DNA of 64,000 bases from Argyresthia goedartella (GCA_949825045.1 OX463813.1:3348001-3412000), one strand, 5' to 3'. Shown: positions 33,183 to 44,654, counted from the stretch's first letter. Notes: a model not told the origin generated them from the sequence alone. Program-made: numbers and translations.

Positions 33183-33376
33183 CATACATATATTTACATA
33201 CAGGCACATACATTGCTTCTGGGCCCACACTAGGATACCCTGTGCCGTGGGGACCAGAAAAGCGACGTCAGACACATGTAAACATCCAAGACTTTCTCTG
33301 CCCACAGCCGGGGATCGAACCCGGGACCTCTCGCATGGTAGGCAGAGCCACAACCACTGCGCCGCAGAGGTCGTCA
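33183..33376 (-). mobile_element. S2 SINE, full length
   Basis: Minus-strand head GACCTCTGCGGCGCAGTGG, B box GGTTCGATCCC, body and a TATGTAAATATATG tail. Frames of 111 and 128 residues across it are shadows. Confidence 0.9.
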
Positions 33377-34882
33377 AACCTACCATACCTAATATATACT
33401 CATATATATACCGTACACAAACGATTATCGTATAAAATAATTTTAAATTCTGATTTGGGTAGAGTACTGTTTATGATACCTAAAAGATAAGCAGTGACTA
33501 TGTTAAGGGTTATTTTGTTCCATTTCCCCGCGGAACCGCAAAAAGGTAGAAAACAAATGAACAAGATGAATTACCTTCCCTGTTCTCGAGTCGTCAACTA
33601 TTAAAATAATTGCAGGAAAGTTTGTTCGGTACACAATGCTATCTTGGCTCTCAATAGTGTTAGGACATAGTCGATAGTTAACATAAGAATCGATATCGAT
33701 AAAAACAACTCACCGGTGGTGATTTTTGTTTTTTGGTGCTAATATTATAACTTTTAATTGTCTCCTAGTACTGTTGGGATATACACAATTGTTTAAAAAT
33801 ATCAATGAACAAGATTGATCTTTGATCTTTATCGGCTATTGAAAAAAAATGCCTATTATTAACTATTTTTCTATGTGTTACATTTCAGTCTTTTTCTCTC
33901 CATATTTGGGTTTTGTTTGTATTACAAACATGTAAAATGTATGCAATATTTTTTATGAAAATGTCAAACTACCCATAAAAGTCCTGTTACGACAAACAAA
34001 TGCAAATGATATGACTCAATATAATGGACATTTACATGAAAAATACGTTAAAAGTTATCGTGATCCGCGAACTAATGACATGATAATGTTGGCAAATTAT
34101 TATTGTATTTGTTATAAACACAGACACACACTCACACACATAGACGTGCACTAAATTCGCTATATTATTATAATAAGAAGTAAACGTGTTTTCTAGAAGG
34201 GGAAGCATTTGGTCCAGCAGTGGGTCACTTTAATGGCTACATACGAAGAAAGTTGTGAATGGTATGTCACATCCTAAAGAACCTTCAATAGATTTTTCCT
34301 AATAATACTTCATAAATATAGTGTACTTGTAAATTGAATGAGTGGCTGTTACTAATCAAGTTTGTTCGGAACGCTCTGTACTACACACCAGTTAGAACCG
34401 ATTCACCCGATTTCGCGCTCCTTTTTAAGATTCACGTTTCGATATTTTATCGATAGAATTTACTCTCAAATGCACAACTAATTTCAGTAAGTACTACAAA
34501 GGAAAGTATTTCACTTCATCGCTTTATTTCATTTAAGTTCCCCGCTTTATCTTGTCTTCTTATTTTTTTAAAGGAAGCCTTGGAAAGTAACTTTTTATGA
34601 CCTTTTTGGGCTAATTAGCGAGGCGAACTGGAGCGACCATTTGAGATATCAACATTAAAATTTGCATTAACAAGAAAATTGTGATAGGCTCATCCCAATT
34701 GATCAAAGGAAGAAGAGATATGGCTTCAAAAATATATCAAAGGTATGATATCAAATAGGTACGTTAAGAAGAAGATACCTATAGAAAATAATATAAACAT
34801 TCTATGCTTATAAAATTTGGTATATTCTATACGTTAGTCTTATTAAATTTATAAATTGCCTCACCAGTTTAAATAATTCCTA
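33377..34882. other. No gene or repeat recognised
   Basis: About 1.5 kb of AT-rich sequence without long frames, SINEs or MITE ends. It may be unique intronic DNA. Confidence 0.45.
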
Positions 34883-36739
34883 TTAAGGTGATACGAAAAA
34901 AAGGAGTTTTTTTCGAATCCATTTACTCCACCATGAACTCATTTACAGATTTGATTTTTTGGGTTAACGTTTATTGAGTATTTGATTAAGATTCTCACTA
35001 AAGGAAAACGCGATTGGATAAAATTTTCTTGATAGAATTAGAGTATGTACGAAAATACCTCTAAATTGTTTTATTTTTTCCTGTAATTCTGTAATCGTAA
35101 ATAATTTCATTGTGGAACTGCGTTCAAAATGTGGATATTATGTATTCGTAAATTCTCCTTAAAAAACTTTTTAACAAAATACCGTAGTTTATTTTTAAAC
35201 TTTTTTTCTGTGGTTTAGCACTACGTTATGTAATTTTTTCCCGATTCCGTCCCTCTCACACTACGGGTCTTTCCGCCTGGAGTAACTAGCACAAAGTTGT
35301 ATTATATAATTCCACATAAGGTCCACATCGGTTATATTAGCACTTTTAACGACTTATTAGTGTTCACTCGGACTGCAATAGCTGCATAGGAAATATCGAG
35401 ACCTAATATAATGCAATATTCGGTACTGCGATTCTATTAAGCGCTACAAAGATGCCACAGATTCACTGTTATTCAGCGTTTAGTAGAGTTGTACCCTATC
35501 AGCTGCAAAAATGCATTTTGTGGACACAAATAGTGCAGTTTTCTGAATAATGGTTCTCAGGTGTACCCTTAAAACACTTGCATTTTAAGACAGAACTTAC
35601 GAACCTCTATAACGCAAACAGACACGATGTGAAGTCTATTAACAAAGATATAATGCTCTATGCTGCTTAAACGTGGACTTTTACGTCATAATTCACTGAT
35701 AGAGTTTACTCGTATATCAGCATTAATATAGGCCAATATTGTTCCAAGTGTGACCTTTTATGCAGTTACACAGCAGCGCCCTGCTATGGGCTGAATAATG
35801 GAATTCAATTCAGCATTAAGACTGCTGGTTGAGTTATATTTTACCATTATAAGCCAAGCGTGGACATTTATAAAGCATTTAGCATTAAATTTAAGTTAAC
35901 ACTAACCAGTCGTTTATCCGCCATTTTTAAGTACGTAACGCGTATTATTGTAAACATTTAGCTTCTATCCATTTAGTTTATATCAGAAAAATCAGCTTGC
36001 ACTGAACTATATCAAAAATAAATGAATATGTAAACAGCGCTTACATGTAAAAGTAATATGTAAAAAAATACTTGCAAATAGCCTATTTTATTTTGAACTT
36101 TTTTCACGTATTTGTGGATATTATGAGAGCGCGTGAAAATTTTGACCTGAATATGTATGGTATTTCAAACTAAAGTTACATTCCCGATACAATTTAACAT
36201 ATAATTGAAATAACTCAAAGTTTTACTTAACATTAACTTTATTATTTATCCACAAAATGGCAACCAAAACATCTTCATTTACACGCACAATATTACTTAC
36301 TGCACTTCAAAACTCTTGTACGGAATAAAAATAAAAAATGCGTTTCTGCACACCACAATTTCACTGATAATTTACTTTTAGCTCCGATAAAGCATTTAAG
36401 ATGACCACACTTATTCAAATTTTGCGAATGATTATGAGAATGGCTGCATATTAACTATAATGAGTACCACGTGCCTCGTTATTCAGGCAATGTTCACCAC
36501 TTGGAGTAGCTGTTGCCTTTATTAATGCTAACATAATGCTATTATAATTCAGTTGTACAGCAATATGCCACTTAATTTGTACCCAAATTAGAGTTATATC
36601 AGCATTATAAGCGAATATATTGCTGATATACAGCAATTTTTAACAGCTATTGTGTCCAAGGTGTACTGTAAAAATGCTGTTACACAGAACCTTTGTGCTA
36701 CTTGGGGGGGACCTTTGCACGGACGAGGTATCGCCTTAA
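34883..36739. mobile_element. TTAA-bounded MITE, split by an insertion
   Basis: Ends TTAAGGTGATACG and CGAGGTATCGCCTTAA, so TTAA target copies flank inverted GGYGATAC-type ends. A 35-bp block GATTCCGTCCCTCTCACACT is shared with 7452-7916. No transposase. Its right part (36703-36739) is separated from the rest by the 35288-36699 insertion. Confidence 0.7.
35288..36699. mobile_element. 1.4-kb non-autonomous DNA element (possible Harbinger type)
   Basis: Inverted termini AGCACAAAG and CTTTGTGCT, flanked by ACT on both sides (35285-35287 and 36700-36702). Removing the insert restores the host MITE. The interior is AT-rich with recurring GCATTAA/TTAATGC words and no long ORF. A 3-bp target duplication suits PIF/Harbinger-like elements, but no transposase is present to confirm it. 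Confidence 0.65.
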
Positions 36740-37067
36740 CATTTATTCTCCCGAGTCCGTAGAAGGTTTAGGTAAAAAGAAAATTATGAAAACGCAGAGA
36801 AACAGCCAAAAAATTAAAAAAAATATTGTATGGGAGGTGCTTCCTATCGCTAGAGGGCAGTGGTAGCAATAGATCATTCAAACTCCTTTGTGATTGATAA
36901 ATTAGGTGATACATTTAACCTCTTTGTTGGTAGCCAACTTTATGTTCCACAGCTGTGCGGTGCATGTAGTTACTAAACAAAGAATAGATGGCGTTAGTTG
37001 CGGAACTCTTGTACCAACATGTAAATTAATAACGACTTTTATTTTACGACCAACAATTTCATTTGCC

Positions 37068-37905
37068 GACCCGAATGGCCGAGTCAGCAGTGACGCTGCC
37101 TACGAAACCAAGGGTCCCGGGTTCGAGTCCCGGTGGGGGCAAATATTTGATTAATGAGAACGGATGTTTGCCTCCTATTTAGTCATGGTTGTTTATCTAT
37201 CTAAGTATAATAAGCTAAGGAGATATGCAATTCACATTCAAATTCAAAAGTAATTATAACAACCCGAATGGCCGAGTCGGCAGTGACCATGCCTACGAAG
37301 CCAATGGTCCCGGGTTCGTCCCGGTGGGGGCAAATATTTGATTAATGAGAACGGATGTTTGCCTCCTATTTAGTCATGGTTGTTTATCTATCTAAGTATA
37401 ATAAGCTAAGGAGATATGCAATTCACATTCAAATTCAAAAGTAATTATAACAACCCGAATGGCCGAGTCGGCAGTCACCATGCCTACGAAGCCAATGGTC
37501 CCGGGTTCGTCCCGGTGGGGGCAAATATTTGATTAATGAGAACGGATGTTTGCCTCCTATTTAGTCATGGTTGTTTATCTATCTAAGTATAATAAGCTAA
37601 GGAGATATGCAATTCACATTCAAATTCAAAAGTAATTATAACAACCCGAATGGCCGAGTCGGCAGTGACCATGCCTACGAAGCCAATGGTCCCGGGTTCG
37701 TCCCGGTTGGGGCAACTATTTGTTTGATGAGAACGGATGTTTGTACCCTAGTCATGGTTGTTTATCTATCTAAGTATAATATTTATCTATATAAGTATGT
37801 GTATCGTTGTCTAGTACCCAAGATACAGGGAATCCTAGTTTGGGGCTAGATCAATGTGTGTAAATAGTATCCAAGGTATTATTATTATTATTATTATTAA
37901 TAATA
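37068..37905 (+). repeat. Tandem array of S1 SINE units, four copies
   Basis: S1 heads start at 37069, 37262, 37453 and 37644 with periods 193, 191 and 191. Each of the first three stops at AAGTATAATAAGCTAAGGAG, followed by CAATTCACATTCAAATTCAA and the next head. The fourth runs on to a complete body and (ATT)n tail. Units 2-4 share a 2-bp loss in the B box (GGTTCGTCCC instead of GGTTCGAGTCCC). Confidence 0.93.
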
Positions 37906-37989
37906 AAATCTAAATGTAAACTGATCCTGGGTAATTTTAAATATACGTCATACACTACATGAGGCTGTGAAATCTTTATATCGAGATGT

Positions 37990-38120
37990 CAGCAAATGCA
38001 ACCGATGGCTAGCCCACTATCACTCAAAATGGAGTATTAAATAACTTAACTGGCCATGAGCACAACTGTGCTTCTGCCACGCCATATGGGAAAGGGCGTG
38101 ACGCTCTGTTCGACGCTTTT
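37990..38120 (+). mobile_element. S3 SINE tail fragment
   Basis: ATGGCTAGCCCACTATC, CAAAATGGAGTATTAAATAA and GGGAAAGGGCGTGACGCT. Head absent. Confidence 0.65.
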
Positions 38121-38599
38121 ATTCTAAAGCAAAAATCTGCTCAGAATAAACAAATAGCAAACACTCAGACAGATAAAACGAACCATTAATTACATATTTT
38201 CCCGAGCGCGAGAGAGGAACTTGGAAATAAACTATGTGAAAATCACAAAGAATTTTAAGCGTGTAAACTACGAAACCACTATGTCACTACTCAAGCATGT
38301 TTCCATTTTTTCCCGGCGCATTTCCGGCGATAGTGTTGCTGGCAACACCGGCAGTCTCCGGAAGTCACGGATTTTTCACACAATACTGTTTTATAAATGT
38401 TATGTTCAACAAGACAACTTTCCATGTGAAACATTATTTAGGTTGTTACTCTTTTTCGCAAATCAATTGTTCACTTAGATACAGCGACATTATCTATTAA
38501 CCTATATAAATGACCAATAATTGACCAGCTGTTTCACCCATTCGCCCTATTACGACTTCGCATTATACGAGTAAGACATCCCAGAACTGAAATTCCAAT
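38121..38599. other. No convincing gene
   Basis: Overlapping frames at 38221-38500 include a hydrophobic run after MFPFFPGAFPAIVLLATPA, but there is no domain, promoter or splice evidence. Confidence 0.35.
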
Positions 38600-38937
38600 T
38601 TTATTAAGGGAAATATTAAACTGCACATCAATAATACTGATTTGCACAGAAAATATGCTGATTTTTACAGCAAATATCAGGGAAAAATACTGCGGTAGCT
38701 TATGTGTTAGGTTGAACATGTAACAACAAAAAATACTTTAAACATAAACCGTGTTACCACAAAAAATATTAAACAGCGTTTAACCTCAATACAAACGTCA
38801 AATCCCATACGAGTTTTTAAACAAGTATTGAACAGTAGTTTATTTTTTTGTGGTAAGGCCCAAAAAGTTTTTTGCTGATCCTTTTTTGCTGTGAAAATCT
38901 GTATTTTGATGTGCGATTAAATACTAGCCATTTATTA
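38600..38937 (+). mobile_element. K-type MITE without its hairpin core
   Basis: TATTAAACTGCACATCAATA opens and GATGTGCGATTAAATACTAG closes the element as inverted ends. GCGGTAGCTTA joins straight to TGTGTTAGGTTGAAC, so exactly the GC-rich stem-loop present in other copies is gone. About 120 bp of foreign AT-rich sequence lies inside. Confidence 0.8.
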
Positions 38938-39047
38938 AGGGTTCATCAATTAGTTATTTTCAATAAAGTCAGAGATTATTATAAGTTTTCAAACAGTATT
39001 TACCTCTCTCCTCAAACGCCCCTTTTCCCTGGCCGGCGCAGATCTCT

Positions 39048-39140
39048 ACTCATTCAACACTTACCTCCGATTTCTGAATTGAGAATTTCAGACACAAAAA
39101 AGAACGGGACATATCGCTTATCCTGGCAACCGTCTTCCGT
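39048..39140. mobile_element. Fragment of the fold-back at 58901
   Basis: CCGATTTCTGAATTGAGAAT matches the terminal repeat of the element at 58901-59150. Confidence 0.45.
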
Positions 39141-39295
39141 TTACAATGTAACAAGCAAATGCTTAAAAGCTGCTACAAATTGCTTCACAAACTCGAAAAT
39201 GCTTACTTTAACTTGGAACTAGTTTAGTTGTGTTGGCATCGGCTCGGTTTCTGTAGGAATCACAATTGCAAGCAAGTTGGATTCAATTGTGATGA

Positions 39296-39470
39296 GCTCT
39301 GTGGCACCGCGATTGCGTTTCAAGGCTGTGCTTCCCAGAGAGGTGCCGGGTTCGAATCCCGACTGGGCAATAAGAAAATTAACCTCATGTCTTGAATGTT
39401 GATGTGTGTGACGTGGCAGTTTCTGGTGCCCTCGTTACAGAGTACTAGGATACTCTGTAATGTGTAAAAT
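39296..39470 (+). mobile_element. S2-tailed SINE with a different tRNA-like head
   Basis: The head CTCTGTGGCACCGCGATTGC, then GGCTGTGCTTCCCAGAG and B box GGGTTCGAATCCCG differ from S2. The following body (TGTGTGACGTGGCAGTTTCT, TAGGATACTCTGTAATG) is S2-like. 45068-45300 has the same kind of head. Confidence 0.65.
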
Positions 39471-39599
39471 TAAAAATAATAAATTAATAGAAGCAATAGA
39501 TTGAATTAAAAAGTATTTTATAGATGTTTCAGAAGATATTAAATTACCACCAGGCACCAGGAACTGCCAGAACTAACTGTGGGGCGTGTTTATATAACC

Positions 39600-39945
39600 T
39601 TAAGATTGTCCAAACCGTAAGTTGATAAACTAACGTTTTGTTCTCGTTAGTTGGTCAACTATCGACAGATAGTAAACTGTTGATAAACTAACGGTTAAAC
39701 CATTAAATAGTAAACTGGTTTAAACTTGAATTGAAAACACTGCGGTAGCTTAGGTGAAGACTAGAGGGGGCGAGCGCAGCGAAGCTCCCGAATAGTTTTC
39801 GTGTTAGGTTGACATGTACGAACAAAAGAAACGTCAATTGTAAACCCTGTCGGTCTGGTTTACTATCTGTCGATAGTTGATCAACTAACGCGTTAGTTTA
39901 TCAACTAACGGTATTGACTATCTTACGGTGACATTTACATAATTT
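39600..39945. mobile_element. F2 fold-back element, copy 1
   Basis: Outer arms contain TTGATAAACTAACG and CGTTAGTTTATCAACTAACG, with TCGACAGATAGTAAAC and TTTACTATCTGTCGA further in. The centre carries the K-type core (CTGCGGTAGCTTAGGTGAAG, GAGCGCAGCGAAG, TTCGTGTTAGGTTGACATG) with a different stem. Second copy at 58478-58845. Confidence 0.8.
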
Positions 39946-40009
39946 ATTACATTATTATGTTTTTGTTTCGTAAATAATTAGAGGTGTACTGTTTTATTGC
40001 GCACTAGGA

Positions 40010-40150
40010 CTCTCCTATTGCACAACTATTCCTGTCCTGCTTAGGTTTTCTGGTAGAAATCTCTCTTCAGAGAAAATCTCGTCTTTGCCCATAAAATGTT
40101 TTGTTACGTTGCCATTAAGATTTCTGTGCAATAAAGAATATGAATAAATG
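40010..40150 (+). mobile_element. LINE 3' tail (14-kb LINE family)
   Basis: TCTGGTAGAAATCTCTCTTC with AGAGAAAATCTCGTC, then TTTCTGTGCAATAAAG: the 3' end motif of the LINE at 13985-16238, without coding sequence. Confidence 0.7.
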
Positions 40151-40165
40151 TTTGCTTATAACAAA

Positions 40166-40570
40166 AAATACGGTCAAGTGCGGGTTGGACTAGCACACGA
40201 CGGGTTTCGTAACATCATACAAGAAAGCTTAAGGACTAAAAAGTAGAACAAAAAAAATAGAACTGGGTTTCGATTTCGCTACCAGTCCCTACAGATTTCG
40301 GAACCGGCTTCAAACCAAATACACCACCGATGACGGTGATAGTTGCCGCGAATTTGCGATGACGTTGAATGATGATGATTTGGTAAAAGGCAGAGACAGG
40401 ATTATTAAAACACTTCTCTTGTGTAAAGAAAAAAAAACCAAAAAAAAACCTGTGTAGTTATTTATTTGTAGCGGCAACAGAAATACACATTCTGTGAAAA
40501 TTTCAACTTTCTACCTGCTACGGCTCATGAGATATGTCCCACTGGGGGACGGACAGGTGATGTCCTCCTC
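40166..40570 (-). mobile_element. A-type repeat, degenerate, inverted
   Basis: ACGGTCAAGTGCGGGTTGGA at the 3' end, GTAGCGGCAACAGAAATACA and AAAATTTCAACTTTCTACC toward the 5' end. The GTCC run is nearly lost. Confidence 0.7.
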
Positions 40571-40624
40571 ATGGTATCCGACGACAGCGACCTCTGCCAT
40601 CTCCTTGCGTGTGCTCTAACGTGG

Positions 40625-40848
40625 CTGGCGAACTCGAACTCAACTCAACTCGAACTCAACTCGAACTTAACTCAATTTGAACTCAACTCAACTCGAACTC
40701 AACTCGAACTTAACTCAATTTGAACTCATCTCAACTCGAACTCAACTCAACTCGAACTCAACTCAACTCGAACTCAACTCGATTCGAACTAGACTCAACT
40801 TGAACTCAACTCAACTCGAACTAAATTCGAACTCAACTCGAACATGCC
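40625..40848. repeat. (CGAACTCAACT)n minisatellite
   Basis: About 220 bp of GAACTCAACTCAACTC-type units. It starts directly at the broken C-terminal end of the adjacent LINE fragment. Confidence 0.9.
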
Positions 40849-40849
40849 C

Positions 40850-41103
40850 TGTTGCATTGGACACAGTATATAGTTGCCCCTAGTCATTGTAGATTTCCTT
40901 GTCTGGCGTTTCGCTTCAAGGTCTGCCAGTCGCGTTTCCTGGAATTCGTCAAGTCCTTTATGTACAGCAGAACGCCATTCTGGCCTCGCTGGAGCACCTT
41001 GCTCCCGTCTATCAGGGGGTATGCTGCATGTGGTCAGGTGACGTTAGAGCATGTCCTTGTAGCGCGGGTACTGTCCGCCTGGGCTCCGTTGATCAGTTCT
41101 GAA
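40850..41103 (-). pseudogene. LINE C-terminal zinc-finger region fragment
   Basis: The minus-strand reading GGQYPRYKDML, a stop, RHLTTCSIPPDRREQGAPAR, PEWRSAVHKGLDEFQETRLA and DLEAKRQTRK resembles the region after the reverse transcriptase in many animal LINEs. There a GGQ-RYKD motif leads to W---V--G---FE---- and a CPxC finger. Here only CPMQ remains of that finger. One in-frame stop is visible. Confidence 0.6.
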
Positions 41104-41131
41104 TAGAACAAGGCTTTTGGCAGTCCATATG

Positions 41132-41386
41132 ACGACCCGAATGGCCGAGTCGGCAGTGACCCTGCCTACGAAGCCAAGGGTCTCGGGTTCGAGTCCCGGT
41201 GGGGGTAAATATTTGTTTGATGAGAAAGTGTGTTTGTATCCTAGTCATGGTTGCTTATCTATCTAAGTATGATATTTATCTATAGAAGTATGAGTATCGT
41301 TGTCTAGTACCCAAGTTACGGAATCCTAGTTTGGGGCTAGATCAATGTGTGTAAATAGTGTCCAAGGTATTATTATTATTTATTAT
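41132..41386 (+). mobile_element. S1 SINE, full length
   Basis: Both boxes intact, complete body and an (ATT)n tail. Followed at once by a K element. Confidence 0.9.
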
Positions 41387-41387
41387 C

Positions 41388-41642
41388 GGGAAATATGAAA
41401 CTGCACATCAATAATACTGATTTTCACAGCAAATATTCTGATTTTTACAGCAAATATCAGGGCAAAATACTGCGGTAGTTCAGGTGAAGGGTAAATAGGT
41501 GAGCGAAGCGATGACCCTTTATCCTTCGTATTAGGTTGAACATGTAAGAACAAAAAAAACTTTAAAACATAAAAAAGTGATTTTACTGATCCTTTTTTGC
41601 TATGAAAATCTGTATTTTTGATGTGCGATTAAATACTAACCT
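41388..41642 (+). mobile_element. K-type MITE
   Basis: Left end ATGAAACTGCACATCAATAA, core GCGGTAGTTCAGGTGAAGGG with loop GGTGAGCGAAGCGATGACCC, right end GATGTGCGATTAAATACTA. The stem differs from other copies but still pairs. Confidence 0.82.
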
Positions 41643-41984
41643 TTATTACTATATGCGCTACACGTCCACTCCATCTCAGCTGGCTTTTCATCAGTAATGC
41701 CTCCATACCAAGGCACCCTTCTGGATAGGAACACAAAAAACTAATAATTAGACGAGAGAATTTAAAATGTAAATCTAAATTTCTCTCTTTCCGCTACACC
41801 CATACAACGCTACATCTCATCTAAGTTCATATGCAGGCGGGCGTCACATCAAATTCCCGAATTTCCTTTTCGACTTGAAGAGATGGTGTTTGCAGCCGTT
41901 TCTGGAGATGACATTGGCAGGGTCCGGCTATGAAACCAGAGGTGTCTTTTGTGTATATTATTTTAGTAAATCAGTCTTAACTTC

Positions 41985-42080
41985 AATATTCATAGCTGCG
42001 GCGATGGGTAAGGATTCTATCACGCACAATTGAGTATTGAATTACTGGACCATCCAAATCGGTCGGCAGCTTGGGCCAAA
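41985..42080 (+). mobile_element. S3 SINE tail scrap
   Basis: CATAGCTGCGGCGATGGGTA and TTGAGTATTGAATTACTGG. Confidence 0.5.
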
Positions 42081-42389
42081 TACGATTACAACTTTCTGTA
42101 TATTAATATTTAATTCATTATTTCTTTATAGCACACAGATAACATATATAAACATTATAACATAAAAAACGTGTTCAAAAGCGAGGTTATCTCTAACAAG
42201 AAAACTTAAAAGAACACTAACTTTCTCTTCCACACTAGACTTATGTAGATATATTGCTTTGATATATTTTCTGTAGTATAATATTGTCTATTTGTATTGA
42301 TATTATGTATTTATATATGTACATATTAGTAAGTGGTTTATTATTTGAATATTTTAACGTTGTGCACATATGTAGGTCTACATGTTCTT

Positions 42390-42500
42390 TCATGTATTCT
42401 GACCATATTAGGTTTGCTGGAAGAAATCTCTTTTTAGAGATAAGCTCGCCTTTGTACACCTGGTTTCCATTTTGATGTATTTTTTCTTCTGTTTCTGTGC
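42390..42500 (+). mobile_element. LINE 3' tail
   Basis: GTTTGCTGGAAGAAATCTCT, TTTTAGAGATAAGCTCGCC and TTTCTGTGCAATAAAG. Confidence 0.75.
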
Positions 42501-42602
42501 AATAAAGTATAAGTTTATGAAATCTCTTACAGGAAACCATGTTACGATGAGTTAGGCTGAAATTTTATATTTACTGTACTTAGCGTCGTTCATGAGTGTA
42601 TA

Positions 42603-42663
42603 AACATAAAAATAAACATATATATATACAGGCACATACATTGCTTCTAGCCCCACACTAGGA
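42603..42663 (-). mobile_element. S2 SINE tail fragment
   Basis: ACAGGCACATACATTGCTTC, then AGCCCCACACTAGGATA. Cut off there. Confidence 0.75.
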
Positions 42664-42764
42664 TAAACATTTAAAAAATACATGTAAGTAGCTACTTTGT
42701 AAACAATAACTTTGTAACCAGCTTCGTCGATCTCTTAATAACATTTCATTTCATTTCATTTCAT

Positions 42765-42935
42765 TGTGACACAAAGATTGCTTCTGGCCCCACACTCTGT
42801 GTCATGGGAACCAGAAACAGCGACGTCACACACATATAAACATCACAGACCTGGGGTTTTTTTTTCTTTACCCCCAGCCGGGGATCGAACCCGAGACCTC
42901 TCGCATGGCAGGCAGAGCCGCAGAGATCGTCGGTC
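42765..42935 (-). mobile_element. S2 SINE, head truncated
   Basis: Minus strand: GAGAGGTCTCGGGTTCGATC and the body up to GTGGGGCCAGAAGC. About 20 bp of the A-box side are missing. Preceded by (ATTTC)n. Confidence 0.82.
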
Positions 42936-43140
42936 GGTATCCGATACCCGCGCGGTACTGTTAACGCGTTCCCTGCCGCTCCACGGCCGCATCCAACGCA
43001 GATCGTGTAAAAGGTCTTCTTATTAAGGCGCTCGGTGACAGTGTGAAAAATTACCGCCGCGACCCAGTTCGCGCGCGCCATTAGCGAGGCGATGACGCCG
43101 GGTGGCTCTCGACTCCACACGTTTCCGAAATCTATTTTTC
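42936..43140. other. GC-rich unclassified patch
   Basis: About 60% GC and strongly different from its surroundings. A minus-strand frame extends to 43120 (GVIASLMARANWVAAVIFHT), but I recognise no family. Possibly a remnant of a mobile element or old coding DNA. Confidence 0.35.
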
Positions 43141-43407
43141 ATAGTGTCAGAATAAAGATATCGCTGGGCCTTTAGCTTTTACCCATTTACCATATGGGGC
43201 AGGCAAGACTCGCGACTCTACGAATGCAAATAAATGTGTTATTACATATTTTCATTGATATTTAGAGGAAATAGGCTTTAAATAAAAATAAAATCTTTAT
43301 TATTTTAACAAATTGCTAGAAAACTTCACGAGCGTATCTACGAAAATTCTCATAAAAATGAGATTTTAAGCGCAAATATAAACGAATTCTACCTAAATGA
43401 AAGGCTA

Positions 43408-43672
43408 GTATTTAATCGAACATCAAAAATACTGATTTGCACAGCAAAAAAGGATCAACAAAAACACTTTTTATGTTTTAAATATTTTACATGTATTTAA
43501 GTTTATGTTTTAAGTATTTTTTGTTGTTCTTGCATGTTCAACCTAACACGAAGGATAAAGGAGGCTCACCCCCTTTACCCTCCACTTAAGCTACCGCAGC
43601 ATTTTGCCCTGATATTTGCTGTGCAAATCAGTATTTTTGATGTGCAGTTTAATATTTCCCATAAAAAAATCC
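43408..43672 (-). mobile_element. K-type MITE
   Basis: Inverted ends GCTAGTATTTAATCGAACAT and ATGTGCAGTTTAATATTTCC. The core reads TGAGCCTCCTTTATCC after GGGTAAAGGGGG, i.e. part of the loop is lost. Confidence 0.82.
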
Positions 43673-43679
43673 GACCAAG

Positions 43680-43900
43680 ACGACATCTGTGTCGCTGCGG
43701 TTGTGGCCCTGCCTACCATTCAAGAGGTCCCGGGTTCGATCGCCGGCTAGAGAAATAGAAAAAAAAAACAGGTCTTGGATATTTATATGTGTTTGACGTC
43801 GCTGTTTCCGATTCTCACCACACAGGGCATCCTAGTGTGGGTCCAGAATTAATTTATGTGCTATAATATTGATGTTTAAATGTTTATGTTTATGTTTAAA
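43680..43900 (+). mobile_element. S2 SINE, full length
   Basis: Head CATCTGTGTCGCTGCGGTTG, B box GGTTCGATCGC, body TTGACGTCGCTGTTTCC and a (TTTATG)n tail. Directly after a K element. Confidence 0.88.
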
Positions 43901-44095
43901 TGGGAATCGACCGCAGAAACGTCTACTGCAGAATTCAATCTCCTTTCCGTATCTTGTAGACTGTTTTAATTAAAGGTCCTACGTATTTTAGAAGTGTAAT
44001 ATTATGTTACGTCTTCCCTCGCAACCGAGCTTTGACGAGGAAGCATTATACATATTACACATACTTATCGCTGAAGTATCATGACATCATAAAAT

Positions 44096-44172
44096 AGCGT
44101 CACGCCTTTTCCCATACGGGGTGGCAGAGATACTCAATTTTACGAGATAGGAACCTAGCCCATCGCCGCTAA
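44096..44172 (-). mobile_element. S3 SINE tail fragment
   Basis: GCGTCACGCCTTTTCCCATA, then CTAGCCCATCGCCGC. Confidence 0.75.
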
Positions 44173-44213
44173 GGAGAAATGCAATTCACATTCAAATTCA
44201 AATGTACTTATAA

Positions 44214-44460
44214 CGACCCGAATGGCCGAGTCGGCAGTGACCTTGCCTACGAAGCCAAGGGTCCCGGGTTCGAGTCCCGGTTGGGGCAAATATTTGTTTG
44301 ATGAGAACGAATGTTTGTACCCTAGTCATGGTTGTTTATCTATCTAAGTATAATATTTTTCTATAAAAGTATGTGTATCGTTGTCTAGTACCCAAGATAC
44401 GGGGAATACTTATTTGGGGCTAGATCAGGGTGTAAATAGTGTCCAAGGTATTATTATTTT
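44214..44460 (+). mobile_element. S1 SINE, full length, with array-type leader
   Basis: Complete S1. The 50 bp before it (CTAAGGAGAAATGCAATTCA, CATTCAAATTCAAATG) match the spacer of the tandem S1 array at 37068. Confidence 0.9.
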
Positions 44461-44654
44461 CCAGATTTAAGCATTACATATATAATCATTATACTTATCA
44501 TAACTTGTATGTATTGTGGAGGCCTAGGTACAAATTTCTGTTTTTTGTTGCTAGGTGTTGCAAAATAATAATTCGCTACAAAAAGACAACAAAAAATACT
44601 ATTAACAGAATTCAAATTACTTAGGAACTAAGATGAAAGAACTAATCATTACAA

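Noticed and set aside
38221..38500. Small secreted protein from MFPFFPGAFPAIVLLATPA
   Set aside because: Two overlapping frames of similar length, no promoter or polyadenylation context and no homology that I can name. The hydrophobic run may be chance.
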